This document shows positions 57,363-64,000 of a stretch of DNA of 64,000 nt, piece by piece; position 1 is the stretch's first letter, and every line of letters starts with the position of its first letter. The notes below the pieces were generated by a model. That model worked only from the letters and a program-made list of their open reading frames with translations, did not search any database and was not told where the DNA came from. The stretch is from Harmonia axyridis (taxonomy: Eukaryota > Arthropoda > Insecta > Coleoptera > Coccinellidae): positions 29,996,501 to 30,060,500 of the forward strand of contig NC_059504.1 in assembly GCF_914767665.1 (NCBI RefSeq). Direction: 5' to 3'. The position numbers and the translations under genes are program-made.

Positions 57363-59345
57363 CATAAAAATGCGTCCAAATGTGTACACTGACTGCCGTC
57401 CCATGCTGCCATTGAAACCTGCCACTCATGAGGTTGTTTTATTGAGTATCCGGGTCGGATTTCAGATTATCACAGACAGCTGGCAATTTATCAGGTACCA
57501 TTGGAACTTCGTAGTGGACCAAATTCTTGTGCAAAATGAAAGAATTTTTCATAGGTTTCATCGAAAAATATAGGCCGAAAACCTGTTGATGGAAAATGGA
57601 AAGTTCAGCATACGCAAACAGGAATATCAAAAATAAAACCTATGGGGAACTTGTAGAATATTCCAAAGGAAAATTACAAAATGAAAGAGTAGATGTGAAT
57701 TTCTATTTGGCTGATATCGTTTTCCATCGTTATTGGCATATCTTTCCTCTTACGGTTTATGAGTTTATTATCGCCTTCAAGATGAGTACTTTTTTTGGAC
57801 TACGAGCACGTCTATATCCATGTTTATTATTTTTCTTGATCTATCCGCTTTGTCGGCCTCGTATTTGCCATCTGTGATTTTTGCATTCGTCATCGGTATA
57901 CACTTACCTGTTTTTTTCGGATTTTGTACCATTCTTGTCACAAGATTTCGATAGTTTAGTTATCAAAAAACTGAACTGAGTAATTTGCATCGAAAAATTG
58001 TCCGGGCTGTGTTGTACAATTCAAATTGCTATTTATTCGTGAAGATATCAGTTTTGAATTGACTTTATCTATACGATGTTCCTATTATGGAGGTACAATT
58101 GAAAATGACAGATTTCTCGGATCATGTTAAGAATTTTGTCCTATAACATGAGTCTGCGAACGCTTTGTTCCTGAGATGCCGGTGTTAAAGTTCAAGTTTT
58201 TTCTCATAGCACCTTGCGTTCACAAGATATTTAACTTGAATTGGCATAGATATTCCAAATAAAAGTTTTCATCTTGTGATATGTTAATTTTGAATGCAAA
58301 TCTAAAGGGTGATATTTTTTCTGGAACGCTTCATTCCTCCAGAACAATTTTTTGTGAATCACTGGTAGTTAAGAAAAATGTTATTAGAAATTCTGATCCA
58401 GTACTATATTTATTGATTTGTTGTAGTTTTGTCGTAACTGCTATTGATTTCGAGAAAAAAATCCACATTTTTATAAACATCTAGTAAGAAAGCTGTGATG
58501 AATAAAATAATTATACTTATTTATCCATTATGTAGCGAAGATTAATTAAGATTCGATAGACTGATAAAAGCATCACTAAAAAGTACGACTACACAAAAAA
58601 CACCCTGTATCTCGAAAACAATGCATTAGCGAGCTCATGTTTATGGGACTTTTTATTCTCAAAATTATCCCAGGACTCTCTCATTTTCCTTCGTAACTCC
58701 ATCTTAAGAAACACCAGTATTAGATAAGAAGAATTGGTAATAAAAAAAGTTATTTCGAGTAATTTGGTTCGAACTTATCAAACAATCATTTTATCACATT
58801 ACATATATGGGTAAAAGTCGTTGCAAAAAAAATTTTTTCCGATTACTGCTCTCAAATCGGTAAAAATGATTGACTAGGAAGACTACCTTCGAATGGGACA
58901 TTCCAGGCAAGAAAAATTTCAAATTAATGAACGTTTATTTCAATGTAAAAAGGAAGATATGCCAATAACGTTGGGAAACGATATCAGCCAAACAAAAATT
59001 CACATCTACTCTTTCATTGTGTAATTTTCCTTTGGAATATTCTATTAGTTCCCCATAGGCTTTATTTTTGATATTCCTGTTTGCGTATTCTGAACTTCTT
59101 ATTTTCCATCAACAGGTTTTCTGCCTATATTTTTCAATGAAACCTCTCAAAATTTTTTTCATTTTGCACAAGAATTTGGTACGCTACGAAGTTCCGACGG
59201 TACCTGATGAATTGCCAGCTATCTGTGATTATCTGAAATCCGACCCGGATACTCAATAAAACAACCTCTTCAGTGGCAGGTTTCGATGGCAGCATGGGAT
59301 AGCAGTCAGTGTACACTAATTGCCATTTGGACGCAAGACATTTGG
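57363..59345. mobile_element. Foldback element of about 2 kb
   Basis: The left arm (57,370-57,745) and right arm (about 58,930-59,336) are inverted copies that start GCGTCCAAATG and end CATTTGGACGC. They contain matching frames on opposite strands (the peptide VVLLSIRVGFQIITDSWQFI appears in both), which are palindrome by-products. The centre holds another MITE (58,085-58,725). A second CATTTGGACGC occurs 16 bp outside the right end, so exact borders are uncertain. Confidence 0.7.
58085..58725. repeat. Nested MITE inside the foldback centre
   Basis: The left part (GAAAATGACAGAT..., then TTTTTTCTCATAGCAC) matches the repeat at 2,121-2,371. The right part, read inverted from about 58,725, carries a related sequence with ACACCCTGTATCTCGAAAAC at about 58,599. 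The two parts form imperfect inverted arms. Confidence 0.6.
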
Positions 59346-59394
59346 ACGCCTGGATTCCAAACGCTCGAAAAAACGCCTCGTGAGTGGCGGGCAT

Positions 59395-59690
59395 AAGAGT
59401 GGAGAATTTCTTATTAACAGTTGCAGTGGTTACTAGTAAAGAGAAAATATTTTCAGTAGTGTGAATAGTAGGTATCGGAAAAAGTTCTCTATTACATTTT
59501 CTTAAGGCCTCATTCACCAGATACTGGCTCTAGAACAACCTTATTTTCATATAGCTTCAAAGATTGAACATCTCTTGTCGGAGTTGTTGAGGTTAATATA
59601 AAACATTGAAATGTTCACGAAATCTCTTTGTGATCGCTGAATCTACATTTGACTTGTTCTCTCCGATCTTCTAGGATCGGGATTCAGACC
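59395..59690 (-). pseudogene. hAT transposase C-terminal dimerisation relic
   Basis: NEALRKCNRELFPIPTIHTT followed by IFSLLVTTATVNKKFSTL is the hAT dimerisation signature (L-x-T-T-A-T-x-E-R-x-F-S-T-L in intact proteins; here NKK replaces ERS). Upstream on the same strand, AITKRFREHFNVLY resembles the preceding helix. The frame ends at the foldback, so the rest of the transposase is lost. Confidence 0.65.
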
Positions 59691-60572
59691 AATATTCGAA
59701 AATAAGTTTCAGGATCTTCAGTAGAGTAGTCACTTCGATGACGCTGGTGAGGAGTGTGTTTTGTTTAACGATGGCCATCAGAAAAAAATTTTGAACTGCG
59801 ATAACATAGTACAGGGGCTTATCGTCGACAAAAATTACAAATAAATGATTATTGTCTACAACAAAATGGCAATCACTTTGAACAGTTTTTATAGAAGTAG
59901 CTATTTTTATAAGTCAATGAGAAGTGATGAAGGGATTTGGGTAAAGTGGGCGTCGTTTGAAGTTTTGCGGCGAGAAATGAAACTTAGATATTATGAAGGA
60001 ATATAATAAAGCAATCAAAAGTTATAAGGGACATATTTCTGTAAACCATATCGGAACAGAGATAGTTGGTTTTGTATTTCCCATCATAACAGACAGTACA
60101 ACAAGGCTGGAAGTATTTGCAATTATTTGGTATATGGGATGGGGCAGATATCAAAATAATCTATGGCCACCGGCACAATTTTTTGACTAATTCAGTAGTC
60201 TTTATGACATTGAGAATGAAAAAGATGAAGAGAATTAAAAAAATGTATTTTACTTATTGTGTAATTGAATGCAATGAATAATATAATGTATTTTTATCAT
60301 TTCCCAAGACCCGCATTAACATATGTTCGTGAAACAATCAAACTGAAGATTTTTCACACTGATTAATAATTGAGATATGTATTTATATTGAGGACATTTT
60401 TCAAATCATTACATAGAAATCACTCAATATAAAACTAATCGAACATTTATGTACGTATGTATGGATGAAAGGTGAATTGAGTCGAAAGACTACCGATAGT
60501 GAATTAGTGCCCTTTCAACATTAACTTCCTACGAACATTTGATTTTGAGAGAAGCGGATAGAACTGTTAGCT
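59691..60572. other. No gene seen
   Basis: No supported gene. An open frame at 59,993-60,190 (65 codons) has no recognisable domain. Confidence 0.5.
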
Positions 60573-60645
60573 TCCTCGGTAGCTCATCGGTTAGAGCGCT
60601 GGACTAGTGATTCGAAAGTTGCGGGTTCGTTTCCCGCTAGAGGAG
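60573..60645 (+). tRNA. tRNA-Thr (AGT)-like gene or tRNA-derived repeat
   Basis: 73 nt fold as a cloverleaf: acceptor TCCTCGG/TAGAGGA (one G-A mismatch), D-stem GCTC/GAGC, anticodon loop CTAGTGA (anticodon AGT), T-stem GCGGG/CCCGC. No CCA is encoded, as in eukaryotes. Weak points are the anticodon stem (CTGGA/TTCGA: one mismatch and two G-U pairs) and the T-loop TTCGTTT, where the almost universal A58 is T, weakening internal promoter box B. A pseudogene or SINE head is therefore as likely as a working gene. Confidence 0.55.
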
Positions 60646-60649
60646 GTAC

Positions 60650-60654
60650 TTTTT
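60650..60654 (+). terminator. RNA polymerase III T-run
   Basis: TTTTT begins 5 nt after the tRNA-like 3' end, the normal Pol III stop signal. Confidence 0.55.
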
Positions 60655-60685
60655 CCGGAATTAAAAATTGTCTGTCATGCCAATA

Positions 60686-61296
60686 TACAGGGTGTTTCCT
60701 AAACATGCGGCAAAAATTCAGGGGGTTGTTCCTTGGACTATTTCAAGCATGTTTTGTCCTTGGATGATTTTTGAAAAACCTCTTTGTTTCGAAGATACAG
60801 GGCGAACAACATTTTTCATATTTTTAAAATTAATAATAGTTTAAATAAAAATGCGTACCGCACTGTGTTTACTAAGTAGGTACAATTTATTTTTAAATTT
60901 GTTCAACAACATTCCAATTACTAAAAACGGCCAGTTTTTTGACTAAAAATTGATAAGTGCTAAGTGATAATGTGGAAGACTTGCGAAATCGGATCATTGC
61001 TGGGTGTAACTTAATAAGAAATGATCCTGGTGTTTTTGAAAGGGTTCGGCAGTCAATGAGGAGAAGATTGGATGCTTGTATGCTGGCTAGAGGTGGTCAT
61101 TTTCAACAGTTTTTGTAGGTTGAGTTGAATTTTCATGTAATTTTTCATAATAAAATGTTATTATCTGAAATTTTGTTTCCCCTATATCTTCGAAACAAAT
61201 AGGTTTTTCAAAAATCATCAAAGGACAAAATATTCTTAGAATAGTCCAAGGAACAACCCCCTGAATTTTTGCCGCATGTTTAAGAAACACCCTGTA
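60686..61296. mobile_element. MITE with transposase remnant, 611 bp
   Basis: The termini TACAGGGTGTTTCCTAAACA and their inverted partner ending in CCCTGTA extend for about 75 bp as inverted repeats (CATGCGGCAAAAATTCAGG and onward). TA lies at each end inside ATA...TAT context. The interior retains the C-terminal codons of a transposase, so this is an internal-deletion derivative of an autonomous Tc1/mariner-type element. Confidence 0.85.
60969..61118 (+). pseudogene. C-terminal 49 residues of a Tc1/mariner-type transposase
   Basis: The frame NVEDLRNRIIAGCNLIRNDP, then RVRQSMRRRLDACMLARGGH and FQQFL followed by TAG is open and ends at a natural stop. The R-x-R-x-x-x-C...GGHFxxxL ending is typical of insect IS630/Tc1/mariner transposases. 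An in-frame TAA 12 nt upstream of the fragment shows the rest was deleted. The start is only the visible edge of similarity. Confidence 0.7.
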
Positions 61297-61632
61297 TATC
61301 GTTGACTTACTGCCAAAACCAGGTAAGAAACATTTTGTTAGTTTTGTGTAAATGAGGTTTGAAAGTTTTTGCCTCCATTAAAAGACCTTCATAAAAGAAA
61401 AACCTCAATAAGTGAAAAAATACATTTATTGTGATGCTGTGAACGTAATTGATGCCAGAAATTGGGAAAAATTGATTACGAAAATGAACTTTACGCAAAA
61501 ATGATTAGAAATGTACTTATCTTGTTTTGGAAGAAAACCGACGATATCATCTTTTAATTATTGTAAGGTGAAATATGATTTCAGGGTTGATACTGAATAT
61601 ATTTATTGTATACGATAGAAATGTCATTTGGT

Positions 61633-61667
61633 AGGCAACGTTTCGGGCAGTGCCGTTTTTCAAGCCT
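61633..61667 (-). ncRNA. Penelope hairpin A (ribozyme-like)
   Basis: In element sense AGGC-TTGAAAAAC-GGC-ACT-GCC-CGAAACGTT-GCCT. The outer AGGC/GCCT and inner GGC/GCC helices bracket conserved TTGAAAA and CGAAACGT. This resembles a degenerate hammerhead core. Confidence 0.45.
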
Positions 61668-62148
61668 GTGAAATATATAAAAAAAATGAAATGAAATGAA
61701 ACTGACAACAATTGAACAGTATATAATATAGGTACATTTTTTTTTATATTGAATAGAGATCTAATTCCATATGTACATTTATTACCTCCCTATTTAGAAA
61801 TTCATATACACATTCTATTTTTGTTTCACCAATTCTTTTCGTCGGACGTAATTGTGTTAATGAAGTGAGGTTATGATGTTCAATAGAGTTGGGTGTTGGT
61901 CAACTTCGATATCTTCTTCTTTTTAATATCCGGTTGTCTGTTTAATGTTGGTCAGTAGTGTGGAATAGATGTTATGTAAATTCTTTATGTCGGTTCTGTC
62001 ATCAATAGAATTTTCATGTTGTCTTATATGTATCATTTCGAGAAAATCTCTAGATTATTACTTGGTTATCATCCATTGTTATCTAATAAATAAGAAAATA
62101 TTGGGAATATTGGACACGATTTTATTCTATTGTTTAATTTGTAACAAC

Positions 62149-62186
62149 GCCGACGTTTCGAAACAGATCGTTGTTTTTTCAAGGCT
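62149..62186 (-). ncRNA. Penelope hairpin B (ribozyme-like)
   Basis: Same motif order with an outer GCC/GGC helix and an inner AAAC/GTTT helix; the CTTGAAAA and CGAAACGT cores are kept. Confidence 0.45.
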
Positions 62187-62479
62187 AAAAAATAAATAAA
62201 TATATAAGGCATACAATATGACATAACATGATAACACATAACCTAGTTACGACAAACAATATCGTACGCTTATGAAAATCATTTCGACAATTTTCAAGGA
62301 ATTCTTTCACACCGCAGAACTTGATGGATGTTTATGTTGATTATCTGCGGTGTGAAAGGGTTTTGATTCCTTGAAAATTGTCTTAATGATTTTAATAAGC
62401 TTACGATATTGTTTGTCGTAACTAGGTAATGTGTTATCATGTTATGTCAAATTATATGCCTTATATATATTTATTTTTT

Positions 62480-62517
62480 AGCCTTGAAAAAGAAATTATC
62501 TGTTTCGAAACGTCGGC
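62480..62517 (+). ncRNA. Penelope hairpin C (ribozyme-like)
   Basis: Inverted mate of hairpin B. The outer GCC/GGC is kept; the inner stem is GAAA/TTTC rather than AAAC/GTTT. Confidence 0.45.
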
Positions 62518-62576
62518 GTTGTTACAAATTAAACAATAGAATAAAATCGTGTCCAATATTCCCAATATTTTCTTAT

Positions 62577-62775
62577 TTATTCTCTAGATTCTTTGTTTGG
62601 TTCTCTGTCTAATATTTCTGTTTGTTCGTAATTGAATGTGTGCTCATGCGCGGTCTTGTGTTTGAACAGTGCAGTCAGTGTCTTGGAATATTTGTGTCCT
62701 TTTAGTCTGTCCTTCAGTTTTTGTTCCGTCTGCCCTATGTATACACCTTCACAATCATTACAATTGATGGTCCGT
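62577..62775 (-). pseudogene. Penelope-like GIY-YIG endonuclease, C-terminal part
   Basis: INCNDCEGVYIGQTEQKLKD carries the GIY-YIG-type GVYIGQT motif with the upstream Cys pair. RLKGHKYSKTLTALFKHKTA and HEHTFNYEQTEILDREPNKE follow, with the conserved His and the catalytic-type Glu. The frame ends SRE-stop at 62,577. The N-terminal RT is replaced by the palindrome arm at about 62,785. In active elements the domain nicks the target to prime reverse transcription. Confidence 0.8.
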
Positions 62776-62817
62776 TGGTGTCGGTGATCACCGACACCAA
62801 CGGACGAAACATCACAT

Positions 62818-62958
62818 GTGGTATACAAGATCAATTGTAATGATTGTGAAGGTGTATACATAGGGCAGACGGAACAAAAACTGAAGGACAGACTAAAAGG
62901 ACACAAATATCCCAAGACACCGACTGCACTGTTTAAACACAAGACCGCGCATGAGTAC
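62818..62958 (+). pseudogene. Second Penelope-like GIY-YIG fragment, opposite strand
   Basis: KINCNDCEGVYIGQTEQKLK to FKHKTAHEY is almost identical to the minus-strand copy but is cut after HEY and joined to a terminal-repeat block (GGCTTGAAAAAGAGCACTGC). It lacks the Glu-containing end, so it is inactive. Confidence 0.8.
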
Positions 62959-62993
62959 AGGCTTGAAAAAGAGCACTGCCCGAAACGTTGCCT
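62959..62993 (+). ncRNA. Penelope hairpin D (ribozyme-like)
   Basis: Inverted mate of hairpin A. The outer AGGC/GCCT is kept; the inner stem AGC/GCC has one mismatch. Confidence 0.45.
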
Positions 62994-63068
62994 ATCAAAT
63001 AACATTTCTATCGTATACAATGAATATATTCAGTATCAACCTTGAAATAAAATTTCACCTTACAATAA

Positions 63069-64000
63069 AAAGTGAACAGGGTAATTATATATAATTAAAT
63101 CAGCTCTTAATTATTTTCAGACGAAAAATCATCATAAATTCATGTCCATTTTAACACAACAAAGTGAAATTATTGGTTGCCACTAGTCCATAGAGAGGAA
63201 CTCAATCCACTTTATGTATAATTGATCTTCCATTTCAATTCATACTGAAATAACTACGAATACTTCCATTTTTCCTAGCATTGTCTTTCATAATTGTAAA
63301 AAGATGTTAAGTCACAAGTAGAGCCATTAGAATTTTTTGTTTTGGTGGCTAGAGCGCAAGTGATTGACCGTGTTGTGGGCCTTAAGATGCCTTCTTTTTC
63401 TCCGTCTATTTGAAACATTTTGAACTGTTTTTTATACCTCTCTCAACCTCGGACATATGCCAATGATAATTTTTTGAAAAGCCACTCTGCATATATTATA
63501 TTTTTCTTCCACTCCTATGATTCGCAATGTCAACTGCGCCACTGGTCAGGAGAACCGAAGTAAAACTGGGAAAGATTCAGGACGAAATCGGCACGGACAT
63601 CTCTTCCAGCCGTATAATAAATGTCCAAAAACGCAAATGCCCGAGTAACATTTGCCAGTAACTGTCGTCTAAGGCGAGCTTTTATTATTATGCGGAAACA
63701 GTAAAAAAACAGATGACATCCCATGGTCACTTTTATGGCCTTGCACACGCATCTAATTATGCCGCCTTCGGGGGGTGGACGGCGATATATTTTTTCGGCA
63801 AATCGTAAAACGCATCCACAGAAACTTGCGATAGTCCTAAGGGAAGATTGATGGTACTGACGATTTCAGTGTGGGTTTGGCCCTTATTATAATACGATGT
63901 GGGATGTTTCAAAGATATCTTTGTTATGTGGAGAGAAGCGTAAAATTGGAAAGGTTATAGTTTTATTCATTTATCTTTCTACTACCTACAAATGGTTTTA
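63069..64000. other. No gene seen; 63,500-63,900 less AT-rich
   Basis: No supported coding gene. 63,500-63,900 is more balanced in base composition than most of the window and shows no element ends. It contains homeodomain-like motifs (CTAATTATG near 63,752, TTTTATGGCC near 63,730). It may be unique host DNA. Confidence 0.4.

Larger units (their letters stand above)
61560..63068. mobile_element. Mirror-arranged Penelope-like element fragments
   Basis: Outer blocks (61,560-61,680 and 62,950-63,068) are inverted copies. Within them a second pair (about 62,080-62,320 and 62,335-62,580) is inverted around a hairpin with TCACACCGCAGA/TCTGCGGTGTGA, and a third palindrome centres on 62,792 (CGGTGATCACCG) with two divergent GIY-YIG fragments. 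GIY-YIG plus terminal repeats with CGAAACGT motifs identifies Penelope-like elements, which often form partial, inverted copies. RT sequence is absent. Confidence 0.8.

Noticed and set aside
63530..63748. 72-codon minus-strand frame
   Set aside because: No domain and no codon or splice support; listed only as part of the less AT-rich stretch.
1..64000. CRISPR arrays, operons, rRNA or bacterial-type genes
   Set aside because: No regularly spaced repeats, no Shine-Dalgarno-led gene strings and no rRNA sequence seen; all content is eukaryotic transposon DNA.

Overview
The window is AT-rich animal DNA, almost certainly from an insect nuclear genome. It contains no protein-coding host gene that I can recognise. 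What it holds is layered transposable elements: several LINE families (an R4/Dong-like element with a restriction-like endonuclease, a jockey-type element with gag zinc knuckles, L2/CR1-group elements and one LINE with an L1-type ORF1), Penelope-like fragments with a GIY-YIG domain, a PIF/Harbinger element with Myb and DDE genes, several Tc1/mariner relics, two hAT-like elements, and many foldback or MITE elements, most with TACAGGGTG-type ends and TA at the termini. The mixture, the insect-type mariner and jockey relatives and the (TAA)n-associated R4 element fit an insect. I cannot fix the order, although a beetle or similar is plausible.

Layout. 1-5,531: AT-rich DNA with MITEs, ending in a 1.46-kb foldback (4,073-5,531) inserted in ORF1 of a decayed L2/CR1-group LINE (5,532-10,195). 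That LINE is also cut by a foldback at about 8.4 kb and by a 232-bp Harbinger MITE at 9,416-9,647. 12,178-12,815: a 5'-truncated R4/Dong copy. 12.8-19.6 kb: mostly featureless, with two small LINE relics. 19,599-24,310: Harbinger DNA, with a non-autonomous copy lying inverted beside a Myb+transposase copy that is itself interrupted by a 1.3-kb element. 25.1-33.5 kb: a LINE ORF1 scrap, then an R4/Dong element (26,009-33,243) split by a nearly intact 4.3-kb minus-strand LINE (about 26,661-30,945), then a lone R4 3' tail. 33.5-37.2 kb: a mariner relic, a few less AT-rich stretches that may be unique host sequence, and a possible LTR-element remnant.

37,218-42,997 is a 5.8-kb hAT-like element with a 748-bp palindrome inside. 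43,650-48,560 is a second hAT-like element with an exact 8-bp target duplication. It contains a mariner relic and an L2-like LINE, and that LINE carries a third-level CR1-like insertion. 48.6-50.5 kb is an internally deleted L2-like copy. 50,492-56,000 is a jockey element whose endonuclease is split by a 1.53-kb foldback and whose poly(A) tail abuts a mariner relic. 57.4-59.3 kb is another foldback, followed by a hAT C-terminal relic, a tRNA-Thr-like sequence at 60,573-60,645, and a MITE that keeps the last 49 codons of a transposase. 61,560-63,068 holds Penelope-like fragments in mirror arrangement with four ribozyme-like hairpins. The last 0.9 kb is less AT-rich and unassigned.

Nothing here forms a cooperative pathway; the relations are insertions of one element into another. 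The most informative points are the nested insertion order, the mirrored Harbinger arms that share the same disabling mutations, the structured Penelope hairpins whose stems differ but still pair, and the single-base A-run frameshifts that alone break otherwise open retrotransposon frames.
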